Assembly: GCA_023473795.1 (NCBI GenBank)
Contig: JAMCYS010000041.1
Span: 78,370 to 120,048 of the forward strand
Length of the DNA stretch: 41,679 nucleotides
From: Chloroflexota bacterium
GTDB taxonomy: Bacteria > Chloroflexota > UBA6077 > FW602-bin22 > JAMCYS01
Direction: 5' to 3'
The position numbers and the translations under genes were made by a program. Shown one piece after another: positions 1-8,531 of the stretch. Every line of letters begins with the position of its first letter. Within the stretch, counting starts at the first letter, position 1. The notes under the pieces were generated by a model that did no database searches, was not told the origin of the DNA, and was given only the letters and a program-made list of their open reading frames with translations.

Positions 1-57
1 CGCCGATAGTACCAGCAGGTCCGTCCGTCCAACCACTGCCCAGCCGCTCTTCTTCAT
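1..57 (-). CDS. Possible partial leaderless CDS running off the left edge
   Basis: An ATG on the minus strand at 57-55 opens a frame of 19 codons that stays open to the window edge (it begins MKKSGWAVV). A good -10 element (TATAAT) lies only 9 nt upstream, so transcription would begin within a few bases of the ATG and the message would be almost leaderless. There is no Shine-Dalgarno sequence. Too little protein is visible to name a family, and the call rests on the promoter-to-start geometry. Confidence 0.35.
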   Translation of the reverse strand, partial: MKKSGWAVVGRTDLLVLSA

Positions 58-66
58 GGCCGAGCC

Positions 67-95
67 ATTATACCTACGCTCGCGCCTCTGGTAAA
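67..95 (-). promoter_or_regulatory. Promoter for the leftward partial gene
   Basis: On the minus strand TTTACC (95-90) and TATAAT (72-67) are separated by 17 bp. It is divergent from the promoter at 267-296. Confidence 0.45.
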
Positions 96-266
96 CCGCC
101 TTCCTGCCCGACCCCCCGGGCTGCGGTCGCAGTCACCACCGTGCGGCGGCCCAGCCGGCCGCCTCTGCCCCAGCTGGAAACCGGGCCAACCGCCGTCCGT
201 CCTGGCTTAGACGGCCGGCATACCTAAGGCGCCGGCCGCCTGCGCGCACCGATGGCCCCCGGCTGG

Positions 267-296
267 TTGCCGGTTCCGAACGTCAACTGCTATAAT
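267..296 (+). promoter_or_regulatory. Promoter for the GT-C gene at 340
   Basis: TTGCCG (267-272), 18-bp spacer, TATAAT (291-296). The -10 lies 43 bp before the chosen start codon. The rest of the first 339 bases holds no further recognisable feature. Confidence 0.55.
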
Positions 297-339
297 CGGC
301 CGCGCTGCTGGCAGCAGGTTGGACATGGGAGGTTGCCCC

Positions 340-2283
340 TTGGCGGCGCTGACGACGGTGAAGAATAGGAGCAGCGCCCGTCTGGCCTCACTGGCGCCCG
401 GTCTGGCCTTAATCGCCGTGTTGTCAGCCTTCCTGAGCATCGGCCTCTACTACAACCTGGCCAACCCGATCTGGGAAGCACCTGATGAACCCGCCCACTA
501 CGCCTACGTCCTCCACATAGTCGAGAACCGCACGCTGCCCATTCGCCAAGTCTCCGTCGGCGACCAGTTTCACCAACCGCCGCTGTACTACGTTCTGGGC
601 AGCCTCGCCGTAGGCTGGCTTGATCTGCAGGACGGCTACCCTCCCAAAGCCAATCCCCTCTTCATCTGGCGCGAACCGCGCCTGGGCATGGAGCCCAACG
701 CCGCGGTGCACACGATGGATGAACTGCCACCGTATCAAGGAGCGCCCCTCGCCGTCCACATCCTGCGCTTTCTTTCGCTGCTAGGCTGCGCCCTCGCGGT
801 CTGGGCCACCTGGCGTCTGGCCAGGCTCATCTTACCCGATCGGCCCTGGCTGGCTGTTGCCAGCGCCGGCTTCACCGCGTTTGTTCCCCAGTTCTTGTTC
901 GTGGGCTCGACAGTGGGCAACGACGGATTGGCCACTGGTCTCGGGGCGCTCACGCTCCTGACTCTGGTCGAGCTGGCGCTCACGGTCCAGGCGGGGGGCA
1001 CGCCGTCAAGGTGGCGCTTCGTACTTCTGGGTCTGTGGATCGGTCTAGGGATGCTGTCGAAATTGACCTACTACGGCGTCGTGCTACTGGTGCCGGTAGC
1101 CCTTACGTATACATTGGTCGTCGGCCGGAAGAGGCGACGGCGACTGTTCGCTGGCTGGGCCTTGGCCGGCGCGGTCGGGCTGTTGTTCTCGGCGTGGTGG
1201 TATGCGCGCAATGTGCTGGTCTATGCCACGGGGCTGGCCTTCTTTGGCCAGGGTCGCTTGGACCCGCGCACGCTGCGGGATATCCCAGAGAAGCCGGCCG
1301 AAGTGGCAACAGCCCTCGGCTGGTATCCCGAGCCTCTCTTCCAGTCCTTCTGGCTGCGCTTTGGCTGGATGAACATCTACCCGGAGAGGATGCTATATGA
1401 CGCGGCCATCGTCTTCACCTGTCTGGCCGGCGCGGGCCTGCTGCTGTACGTCGTTATCCGCCGGCTGGGACGACCTGGCCTGCCCAGTTCAGCCCGGTTG
1501 GGGCTGATCTTCTGCTTCCTGGGGCTGCTTCTCGTATTTGCCGTAACCACCTGGCGTTTTGCCTACACTCTGGGCAACCACTACCCGCAAGGCCGCTACC
1601 TCTATCCGGTGCAGCCGGCCACGGCGCTCTTGGTCGTCGTCGGCCTCGCCGAACTTGTGGCTCTGCCGGCCACCCTGGCGCACGCCGTTGGCTGGCGGCG
1701 CCTTGCCGATAGTCTGGGGCGCTGGCTGAGCCCAGTGCTGGCAATGGCTTTCTGTGCGACTTTGGCTTACGGCACGGTAGCGGCCGTGCAACGTTATGTC
1801 GAACCTGCCTACGCCACAGTGCCCATCTGGCGTGACGCCGAGCGGGCGCCAATGTCCTACACGCTGCAGGCCGAATTCGCCGGTAAGGTTGCCCTGGCCG
1901 GTTACGATCTGCCCCGCACGCAGGTGGCAGCGGGCAATGCCCTACCGGTTGATCTATACTGGCGTTCCCTGAGCAAGATGGACAGTGATTACCAGTGCTT
2001 TGTCCACGTGGCCGATGAGACCGGCAAGCCCCTGGCCCAATTCGACGCTCCCGCCGGCAACGGGGTAGCCCTTACCAGCCGGTGGGAATCGGGAGAAGTA
2101 CTGCGCGAGCAACGGCTCGTGCAGATAGGCGCAGAGGTGCCACCGGGGACCTACCAGGTCCTGGTCGGTCTCTACTCGCTGGCGGACATGAAGCGGCTGC
2201 CACTGACCGGCCAGCCCGAGAGCACCACCGTCCGCTTGGGCGAGATCACTGTGCTGCCTGCAGGCGCAACTCCAGCAGACTAA
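340..2283 (+). CDS. GT-C type membrane glycosyltransferase with C-terminal beta-sandwich domain
   Basis: A 647-aa polytopic membrane protein. The first hydrophobic helix is followed by WEAPDEPAHYAYV, the acidic extracytoplasmic-loop motif typical of GT39/DUF2142-like GT-C proteins that use polyprenyl-phosphate sugars. About ten further hydrophobic segments fill residues 140-490. The last ~140 residues are soluble and beta-rich (motifs CFVHVADE and VGLYSLADMKRLPL) and probably lie outside the membrane. The start is TTG at 340, because GGGAGG (327-332) sits 7 nt upstream; TTG 319 and ATG 325 are in frame but lack a ribosome site. The 3' end overlaps the convergent gene at 2246 by 38 nt. The exact sugar substrate cannot be inferred. 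Confidence 0.8.
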   Translation: MAALTTVKNRSSARLASLAPGLALIAVLSAFLSIGLYYNLANPIWEAPDEPAHYAYVLHIVENRTLPIRQVSVGDQFHQPPLYYVLGSLAVGWLDLQDGYPPKANPLFIWREPRLGMEPNAAVHTMDELPPYQGAPLAVHILRFLSLLGCALAVWATWRLARLILPDRPWLAVASAGFTAFVPQFLFVGSTVGNDGLATGLGALTLLTLVELALTVQAGGTPSRWRFVLLGLWIGLGMLSKLTYYGVVLLVPVALTYTLVVGRKRRRRLFAGWALAGAVGLLFSAWWYARNVLVYATGLAFFGQGRLDPRTLRDIPEKPAEVATALGWYPEPLFQSFWLRFGWMNIYPERMLYDAAIVFTCLAGAGLLLYVVIRRLGRPGLPSSARLGLIFCFLGLLLVFAVTTWRFAYTLGNHYPQGRYLYPVQPATALLVVVGLAELVALPATLAHAVGWRRLADSLGRWLSPVLAMAFCATLAYGTVAAVQRYVEPAYATVPIWRDAERAPMSYTLQAEFAGKVALAGYDLPRTQVAAGNALPVDLYWRSLSKMDSDYQCFVHVADETGKPLAQFDAPAGNGVALTSRWESGEVLREQRLVQIGAEVPPGTYQVLVGLYSLADMKRLPLTGQPESTTVRLGEITVLPAGATPAD

Positions 2284-4369
2284 GGCTATCGCCGCTGCCC
2301 CCCGCTGTGACTGGTAGGCGCTTGCCGGTCTGCGGATCGTACAGACCAACGATCGCTCGATACAAGCCGGCCGGCGCGCCGGACGGCAAGGCCAGGTCGT
2401 AGGCGTCGCGCACCGTCGTGCCAGGTTGCCATTGATTGAGCGCCCCCGCCGGCCCGCGCACGGGACGGTCCATCTGCGTCACCAGTTTTCCCTGCTCATC
2501 CACCACGTGCACAAATGCCTTCAGATCGGCCGGCACTGCCGCCACCGTGCGCCAGAGAAGCTCGAGTCTTACTGTCTGGCCGGGCCTGACGGCCGTCGCG
2601 CTGCTTTGCCAGCCATCCAGAGCGACGCTGCCGCCGAGGACGGCCCCGCTAGGGTTGGCAGGCGGACCGGCGGCGCGGTAGGGCACGTAGCAGAGAACGT
2701 GATAGGAGCCGACCCAGCCGTCGCTAGCGCGTGAGCCCCAGGCGTCGAACCACGCCAGAACCAACCCTTGACGCGGCGGCTCGCCCTCCGAGTGGTCCAG
2801 CACGACCCAGACCTGGCTGCGGCCATCGGCAACCTCGCCGAGACTCCGGCGCAGCGCCTGGTCGTCACCCCACACCTCCTGGCGTGGGGCGTAGAACCTG
2901 TCCGCCGGGAAAAAGGCCTTCAAGCCGTAGAAGGCCTTCTGACTGGATGCCACCAGCGCTTGCTCTGCGAGCGAGTGGGCGCGAATCTGGTTGGCGACCG
3001 GGAACAACTCGCCGCCGCGCCAGTAAATGCCCAGCAGGGAGTTCGCGCCGAACACGGCAAGAAGCAAGAGTACCGCCGCGGCCGGCCAGGCCGCGAGCCG
3101 GCGCCAGCGCTGCCAGCCGAAGCGCCAAGCCGGACGCAGCAATACCAGGTACTCCCAGGCAACTAGAAGCAGCAGCGCCATCCGCATGGCGATGATAGCT
3201 GCCAGTAGCCAGTGCTCATCGGGGAAGTAGATTCCCTGTATAGGCCACTCCAGGAAGGTGTTGAAGGTCAGTAACAGGGCATAAGCCACCCCCCAGCCGT
3301 TGGGCAGCAGCACAGCCAGCAGCGCCAGCACGTAAATGGCAAACTGCGGGCTCCAACCCTTAGAGAGGATGAAGAACAGGTTCAGAGTCAAGGCGGTGCT
3401 GGCGACTAGGACGAGTGGGCGCTGCCAGACTAGGCGGCGGCTATACAGGACGGCCATAAGGACGAACAGACCGAGCTCCAGGGCCCCGCTGGGGATCACG
3501 CTGGAGTGCAGCTGCCAGGTGGCGTTGGCCGGGTCGAAGCGCGCCGCGACGGTCGGCGCGAAACCGACTCCATAGTAACCATCTAAAAGGGCCCAGGGGG
3601 TAAGCCAGGAACTCCTAGAAAGCATGGACCGAAAACTGGCCAGAAACATCGACCCGTTCGCCAGGTAGAGCGGCAGAGAGACGGCGACCAAGATCGCCAG
3701 CCCGCCCAGCACGTACAGCAAACGCTCGCGCCAGCGCCGCCAGAGCAGCAACGTGGCCGGTCCGGCAACGGCGGGGATCAGTTTCACCATAAGGCCAGCG
3801 CCCACGGAGAGGCCGGCCAGAAGCGGCCAGCCGCGCAGCGCCAGATAGAGCGAAAGGAGAAGAAAGAAGAGTGGGAACACGTCAAACCAGTTCGTGAGCG
3901 TGAAGACGGGTAGGAACAAGCAGGCATAGATGACGGCCGCGCGCAGGCCCGTCGCGGGCCCGTGCAGGCGACGGGCGATGGCATAGACCAGCGCGAGATT
4001 GCCCGTTTCCCATGCCAGAAGAAAGCCACTCACGGCCAACTGAAACCAGACCATGTGATCCGGCCAGCTGGGAAGCAGTAGCGACAGGCGATAGAGACCC
4101 ACCAGCGCCAGCGGGAAAAGCGGCGGATACTCCATCCAGTAACTCAGATAGGGCAGATAGCCCTCCAGAGACAGCTCCGCGAGGGCCCGGTAGTAGGTAA
4201 TGTCGTGGCCGCCGAGATAGACCTGTCCGCCCGGCCGCAAGAAGATCACCGCCAACAGACGGAAGGCAAGGAATAGAACAAGCAACACCACAAACTCGCC
4301 GTGAGACCGGGTGCCGGCCTGATCAGTTGCCGGGGAGTCGCGGTCGACAATTACTACTGAATCGCTCAC
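2246..4369 (-). CDS. GT87-like (DUF2029-type) membrane mannosyltransferase with C-terminal beta-sandwich
   Basis: About 707 aa with roughly a dozen hydrophobic segments. After the first helix comes GGHDITYYRALAE and then YWMEYPPLFPLAL; the Y..YPP.FP signature is typical of GT87/DUF2029 polyprenyl-phosphate-dependent mannosyltransferases. FILSKGWSPQFAIYVL is another GT-C feature. The last ~130 residues are a soluble beta-sandwich clearly related to the tail of the convergent gene at 340 (shared AFVHVVDE and IVGLYDPQTGKRLPV motifs). I start it at GTG 4369, whose GTGA overlaps the stop of a short upstream ORF; GTG 4471 is an in-frame alternative. It is the last gene of the leftward polysaccharide operon. 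Confidence 0.75.
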   Translation of the reverse strand: MSDSVVIVDRDSPATDQAGTRSHGEFVVLLVLFLAFRLLAVIFLRPGGQVYLGGHDITYYRALAELSLEGYLPYLSYWMEYPPLFPLALVGLYRLSLLLPSWPDHMVWFQLAVSGFLLAWETGNLALVYAIARRLHGPATGLRAAVIYACLFLPVFTLTNWFDVFPLFFLLLSLYLALRGWPLLAGLSVGAGLMVKLIPAVAGPATLLLWRRWRERLLYVLGGLAILVAVSLPLYLANGSMFLASFRSMLSRSSWLTPWALLDGYYGVGFAPTVAARFDPANATWQLHSSVIPSGALELGLFVLMAVLYSRRLVWQRPLVLVASTALTLNLFFILSKGWSPQFAIYVLALLAVLLPNGWGVAYALLLTFNTFLEWPIQGIYFPDEHWLLAAIIAMRMALLLLVAWEYLVLLRPAWRFGWQRWRRLAAWPAAAVLLLLAVFGANSLLGIYWRGGELFPVANQIRAHSLAEQALVASSQKAFYGLKAFFPADRFYAPRQEVWGDDQALRRSLGEVADGRSQVWVVLDHSEGEPPRQGLVLAWFDAWGSRASDGWVGSYHVLCYVPYRAAGPPANPSGAVLGGSVALDGWQSSATAVRPGQTVRLELLWRTVAAVPADLKAFVHVVDEQGKLVTQMDRPVRGPAGALNQWQPGTTVRDAYDLALPSGAPAGLYRAIVGLYDPQTGKRLPVTAGGSGDSLSLLELRLQAAQ

Positions 4370-4542
4370 GTTGCGCCACCGTCCACCAGGATCACTCGCG
4401 ACCGGACCCCAATCCGAAGACTTGGCCACAAAGGCCAGGTTGTGGGCCAGACGAAAGAACGCCGCGGCCACCGGGCCCCGGCCCTGCCGGGACTGGCGAC
4501 AATCGTCGTGCCGACATGGTCGCGCAGAGAATCCACTTGCAT
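4366..4542 (-). CDS. 58-codon ORF coupled between two glycosyltransferase genes
   Basis: The ATG overlaps the TAA stop of the GT4 gene (TAATG), and its TGA overlaps the GTG start of the next gene (GTGA), so it is linked perfectly on both sides. The peptide begins MQVDSLRDHVGTTIVA and has no recognisable domain. It could be a genuine small protein, a translational bridge that keeps ribosomes moving to the next gene, or chance. The frame of the downstream gene is also open across this stretch, so an N-terminally longer GT87-like protein is the main alternative. Confidence 0.3.
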   Translation of the reverse strand: MQVDSLRDHVGTTIVASPGRAGARWPRRSFVWPTTWPLWPSLRIGVRSRVILVDGGAT

Positions 4543-5813
4543 TAGTTGTCCGGTTCCCCGATCTGCCGATAGAGTTCGACGTGCTGCCGGGCAATGGCGG
4601 GCCAGGTAAGCAATTGGGAAAGGTTCTTGGCCCCTTCGCCCAAGCACGCCCGCAACTCACGGTCGACAGACAGTCGCTCGACCGCCGCCACCAGGTCGTC
4701 GGGCCGGTGCGGGGAAACCAGCCAGATGTTGGCCCCGTGGCGAAGGGCAGCGTCGCCGCTCCACCCCTGCGGCAGCTGATCGTCAACCGAGAGCGTCGGC
4801 CCCGGGGGAGAAGTGCTCACTGTGGCTAGGCCGTGCCCCAGCGCCGCCAATAGGCTGCCCCTCTGAAACGTGGCGCCGTCGCGGAAGGGCAGGACACAAA
4901 TGTCGCCCGCCAAGAGGTGGCCGGAAACCGCCGTCGCCGGGGCAAAACCGGTGTGCAGCACGGCGCCCGTCAAGCCGAGGCGTAGAATGTCCTGCTCGAA
5001 ACGCTGCCGCCAGCCCTCGTCCGAGGCGTTACTCTGGCCCTCGCCTCCCACCATCAGCAGCTTGGCACTGTGGCCCCGCGCCCGCAGGCTGGAGAGAGCG
5101 CTCAACAAGTCGTCGCCGCCCTTGCTATCGTTGAGGTAGCCGAAGAATACCAGCACCAGATCGTCCGGGGCTATGCCCAGGCCTGCCCGCCAGGCCGAGC
5201 GGTCGTAGCCGGCCGGAGGCTGGTCGGGAATGTTACTGCCAATCGGTATGACGTGCGTTCGCCGGGCGAGGTCAGGTTGCAGGCGACGCAGCCAGGCCAG
5301 AGGCGTCGTCTGCCAGTGCTCGCGCGCCACCAGCACCACCCTATCGCTGCCCCCCGCCAAAGCGAGAGCCGGCAAATGGCGTAGTTCGCCCGCCTTGGGG
5401 AAGAGGTAGGGCGGCCGCAGATCGTGGAACGTGGTCACGACACGTCCGGCGAACCCAGAAGCACGGAGTCGCCAGGGCAGAAGGTTGATGGCGGGGTGCA
5501 TGCCGTAGGCAGCCGTCTGGTACTGGATGTGGACAACGTCGGGCGCCACCTCACGCACCATGCGCACGACCGGCGACCAGCTGCCGTAGCCCCAACCGCT
5601 CACAGGCGTGTGCAGGCCGACGCCGGGGGGGTGACCCTTCAAGGGAGCGGGCCGCCGTCCGGTGAGCACCGTGACCGCCAATCCCAGCTGCGCCAACGCC
5701 GCCGCCAACAGTCGCGTGTAGTCGCCGACCCCACCCCGTGCCGGCGGGTATTCGGCGCTAAGCAGGCAGACCCGAAGGGGTCGGCTCGGCCCGAGTGAGG
5801 GTGTCTCGTTCAC
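4542..5813 (-). CDS. GT4 family glycosyltransferase
   Basis: 423 aa with a GT-B fold. The N-terminal domain opens with RVCLLSAEYPPARGGVGDY, the donor-side glycine loop of GT4 enzymes, followed by DVVHIQYQTAAYG. The C-terminal domain contains LVLVFFGYLNDSKGGDDLL and a phosphate-binding region ending VLPFRDGATFQRGSLLAAL, where the usual EX7E is degenerate. The GTG start at 5813 overlaps the stop of the preceding GT-C gene (GTGA), so the two are translationally coupled. The open frame continues upstream but only as antisense to that gene. Probably cytoplasmic and adds a sugar to a lipid-linked glycan; substrate unknown. Confidence 0.85.
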   Translation of the reverse strand: MNETPSLGPSRPLRVCLLSAEYPPARGGVGDYTRLLAAALAQLGLAVTVLTGRRPAPLKGHPPGVGLHTPVSGWGYGSWSPVVRMVREVAPDVVHIQYQTAAYGMHPAINLLPWRLRASGFAGRVVTTFHDLRPPYLFPKAGELRHLPALALAGGSDRVVLVAREHWQTTPLAWLRRLQPDLARRTHVIPIGSNIPDQPPAGYDRSAWRAGLGIAPDDLVLVFFGYLNDSKGGDDLLSALSSLRARGHSAKLLMVGGEGQSNASDEGWRQRFEQDILRLGLTGAVLHTGFAPATAVSGHLLAGDICVLPFRDGATFQRGSLLAALGHGLATVSTSPPGPTLSVDDQLPQGWSGDAALRHGANIWLVSPHRPDDLVAAVERLSVDRELRACLGEGAKNLSQLLTWPAIARQHVELYRQIGEPDN

Positions 5814-7144
5814 GGGCCGGGCTTCTGCCAGGCCCAGGGGCCGTAGTGGTCCTGAATCACCTGCCAGGTGAGACGGGGAGTGCGCCAGGTGCCGAGCCAG
5901 TAGGAGAGTTCCTCGGACGAGGTCGCCCCATGGCCGGCCACGACGTTGGCGTAGGTCAAATGAGCAAAAAGCAGCGCCACCCCCAGGCAGGTGGCCGTTG
6001 CGCTTAGACTCCAGGCCGGCCAGCGCCATCTGCCCGGCAACGCCAGGAGTGCGGTTAGTCCGAGCACAAATAGGGGATACAGTTCCGTGAGCCGGCGCAT
6101 GCCAAAGCTCCAGCCAGCGTTCCAGTCCTGGACGCTGCCGTTGATCAGCACCTGGAGGAGGCACGTCGTTAGGGCCACCAGGGCAAGGGCCCGTTCGCGT
6201 CGCCAGAGGAAGCCCAGCCCGGCCAGTGCCGCCAGTGTCAAGGGGGACCAGAGGAAGAGGCCCCGCTTGGCCGAGACCAGCACGTCCAGAGCGTGCTCGG
6301 GCCAGCGAATGAACTGGCTCTGGTTCTGCACCCCCGCCGGCACCACCCAGAAAGTGCCGAACATGCCCTGCCAGCTGAGAGGGACGAGCCAGATGAACGC
6401 CAACGCGCCAAACCCCAGCCACGCCAGGTCCCCCCAGCGGCGGCGCCAGAGCAGGGGCACTGCCATCGGCACGGCGACCAGTGCCAGCTGCCAGCGCACG
6501 ACAATGGCCGCCGACAGGGCCAGGCCAAGCCATAGCCACCGCACCTTGGGCCTGATGTAGAGAAATAGCACCAGCGCCATCAAGAAGGTTCCCGTGGCGT
6601 GGGCCATGTACGGCTCCACCGTGCCGTAGTACAGCAGCGGCGTGGCCCAAACTAGAGAGAAGGCGGCGACGGCAGCGGTCCAGGGGGCCTTGACCACGGC
6701 CAAGGCGGCCCGGTAGGAGAGCATTACGCCCAAGAGAAGATAAGCGTTGCTGCCGAGCATCACAAAGAAACTATTGACGAAACCGTCCACCTGGTATTGC
6801 CAGAAGTGGGCTAGATCGACTCTCGTAGCCTCGGGCAGCAGGAGGGCGAGGCGATACCAGGGGGCCAGCAGAACGGCCGGACCAAACGAGAAAGCAGTGG
6901 CGTAGCCGCCACCGGGCGGGCGGAAGATCTGATACTCGTTGACCGCGGCGAAGCGCTCAGCCACGGCTGACAGGTCGAAGGAGAAATTCACCGCAATGGG
7001 GCCCAGCCACATGTAGTAGGCGAGACCATCGCCCCTCACCAGCGGGCGGTCGAGGCAAATCAGGCTGAGGTAGGTCGCCAGGGCCAACGCCAAACCGGCC
7101 CACAGCGGCCGCAAGTCCCGCCTCTGTCTCACCTCTCCGTCCAC
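5810..7144 (-). CDS. Polytopic GT-C-like membrane protein
   Basis: 444 aa, about eleven hydrophobic segments. An acidic loop after the first helix (LVRGDGLAYYMWL), and a later GSVQDWNAGWSFGMRRL loop, resemble GT39-like integral membrane glycosyltransferases. No soluble C-terminal domain is present, unlike the other two membrane enzymes here. The start is GTG 7144, with GGGGAGG 5 nt upstream; a longer open frame to 7270 lacks a ribosome site. It is the first gene of the leftward operon leading to the GT4 and GT87-like genes. I am confident of the membrane topology, less so of the transferase activity. Confidence 0.7.
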   Translation of the reverse strand: MDGEVRQRRDLRPLWAGLALALATYLSLICLDRPLVRGDGLAYYMWLGPIAVNFSFDLSAVAERFAAVNEYQIFRPPGGGYATAFSFGPAVLLAPWYRLALLLPEATRVDLAHFWQYQVDGFVNSFFVMLGSNAYLLLGVMLSYRAALAVVKAPWTAAVAAFSLVWATPLLYYGTVEPYMAHATGTFLMALVLFLYIRPKVRWLWLGLALSAAIVVRWQLALVAVPMAVPLLWRRRWGDLAWLGFGALAFIWLVPLSWQGMFGTFWVVPAGVQNQSQFIRWPEHALDVLVSAKRGLFLWSPLTLAALAGLGFLWRRERALALVALTTCLLQVLINGSVQDWNAGWSFGMRRLTELYPLFVLGLTALLALPGRWRWPAWSLSATATCLGVALLFAHLTYANVVAGHGATSSEELSYWLGTWRTPRLTWQVIQDHYGPWAWQKPGP

Positions 7145-7292
7145 GGCCACCTCCCCGAACGGCCCCCTGACAGGTGCCTGGGTGTGGCTATGGTAGCGCA
7201 GGCCAGGCGGCCAGTCAAACCACAAGAGGAAGGCGGGCGCCGGTAGGATTATCGGCGCTCGCCTTGTCAAGATGAGGGAATCAGACGGACAC

Positions 7293-8366
7293 CTAGTCGA
7301 GCCGCGGGAAGGGAACGGCCAGCTCCTGCCCGAGGGCGACGAAGTCCTTCACCACCTGCTCTGGCACCGGGATACCGTGCGCCAATCGCTCGGCCTTAGT
7401 TTCGAACTCGATCTCGCCGGGGACGTAGATGCGCGTGGCGCCCTCGGCCAGCGCGGAACCCTTGATCTCGCGCACCGCCTGGTCCATACGCCCCTTGAAC
7501 TCGGCGGTATCCATGAAGCTGTTCACGTTGATGGCCATGAAGACACTGCCGATGTCGCTGGGTTCCTCAAGGTTGTCCGCCAGAAAGCCGGGGAAGTGGC
7601 CGCCGTAATTGGCGCCAGTCATCACGCCGCAAAGAAGATCGACTATGAGAGCCAGGCCGTAACCCTTGTAGCCGCCCAATGGCGCTAGTATCCCACGCAG
7701 CGCCGTCTGCGGGTCGGTCGTCGGCACCCCCCTCTCGTCTAGGGCCCAACCGGGCTCCAGCGGCAGATTCTGCTTGGCGTAGAGGAGCAGTCGGCCTCGT
7801 GCCACCACGGTGGTAGCCATGTCGAGCACTACCGGCTCCTCCTCCCCGGCCGGCAGAGCATAGGAGAAGGGGTTGGTGCCCAAGATCGGTTGGCGTCCGC
7901 CCCAGGGCGCCACACCTGCCGGAGCGTTTGTCGAGCTGAAGCCGATCATGTCGTGCTCGAGGGCCATCATCGAGTAGTAGGCCGCCGCGCCGTAATGATT
8001 AGCGTGGTTGACGGCCGTGAAGCCGATGCCGGTCTGTTTGGCCTTGCTTATCGCCAGCTGCATCGCCCTGGTGGCCACCACCTGCCCGAGGCTATTCTTG
8101 GCGTCGATAAGGGCCGTGGAGGCATTCTCGCGCGCGATGCTCCACTCCGTCCGGGGGCTCATCACCCCCACTTGCAGCCGCTTGATGTAGACGCAGAGCA
8201 TGCGGGTGATGCCGTGAGTGTCGACTCCCCGCAAGTTGGCCTCGATCAGCGAGTCGGTGACCACCGCGGCATCCTCGGGGCTCACGCCGACTTTCTCGAA
8301 AACCGCCACGGTGAAAGCTCGCAGCTTGTCCGCGGGGAAGAGAACCCCGCCTTCTACTCCTGGCAT
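7293..8366 (-). CDS. Ldh_2 family NAD(P)-dependent 2-oxoacid (malate/L-lactate/sulfolactate-type) dehydrogenase
   Basis: 357 aa, normal family length. The family (malate, L-lactate, ureidoglycolate and sulfolactate dehydrogenases with a non-Rossmann NAD(P) fold) is shown by GVDTHGITRM near residue 48, NHANHYGAAAYYSMMA with the catalytic histidine, APWGGRQPILGTNPFSYALP, and the C-terminal GYKGYGLALIVDLLCGVMTG. The start ATG at 8366 has AAGGAG 8 nt upstream; the longer frame to 8474 runs through the promoter and is rejected. Divergent from the aldehyde oxidoreductase gene, suggesting a shared theme of organic acid/aldehyde metabolism. The substrate is not resolved by sequence alone. Confidence 0.88.
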   Translation of the reverse strand: MPGVEGGVLFPADKLRAFTVAVFEKVGVSPEDAAVVTDSLIEANLRGVDTHGITRMLCVYIKRLQVGVMSPRTEWSIARENASTALIDAKNSLGQVVATRAMQLAISKAKQTGIGFTAVNHANHYGAAAYYSMMALEHDMIGFSSTNAPAGVAPWGGRQPILGTNPFSYALPAGEEEPVVLDMATTVVARGRLLLYAKQNLPLEPGWALDERGVPTTDPQTALRGILAPLGGYKGYGLALIVDLLCGVMTGANYGGHFPGFLADNLEEPSDIGSVFMAINVNSFMDTAEFKGRMDQAVREIKGSALAEGATRIYVPGEIEFETKAERLAHGIPVPEQVVKDFVALGQELAVPFPRLD

Positions 8367-8392
8367 GTGATCGACTCCTTGCACAGGCAATT

Positions 8393-8415
8393 GAGGCCGG
8401 TTGAGCACCGGCCTC
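8393..8415 (-). repeat. 5'-UTR hairpin before the Ldh_2 gene
   Basis: GAGGCCGGT (8393-8401) and ACCGGCCTC (8407-8415) are perfect 9-bp inverted arms with a 5-nt loop. The predicted transcription start from the -10 at 8426-8421 falls at about 8414, so the stem would form the extreme 5' end of the mRNA. It could stabilise the transcript, or as DNA act as an operator. Confidence 0.55.
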
Positions 8416-8420
8416 GGGCC

Positions 8421-8429
8421 ATTGTAGCA
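8421..8429 (-). promoter_or_regulatory. Extended -10 promoter for the Ldh_2 gene
   Basis: TGCTACAAT on the minus strand, with no good -35 hexamer at the expected distance. Confidence 0.5.
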
Positions 8430-8467
8430 CGACCAGCCGGGCACGGGCCAGGCGGTCCTAGACGGCG

Positions 8468-8496
8468 TTGACACACTTGCCGGCGCCGACTATCAT
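8468..8496 (+). promoter_or_regulatory. Strong promoter for the AOR-family gene
   Basis: TTGACA (8468-8473), 17-bp spacer, TATCAT (8491-8496). TAGGAGG follows at 8514-8520. Confidence 0.7.
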
Positions 8497-8531
8497 CGCC
8501 CCAGCCCGAGCGGTAGGAGGTGGCAATCGCC

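Noticed and set aside
5814-6650. Long in-frame N-terminal extension of the GT4 gene
   Set aside because: It is entirely antisense-frame noise over the upstream GT-C gene; the GTGA overlap at 5813 gives a normal GT4 start.
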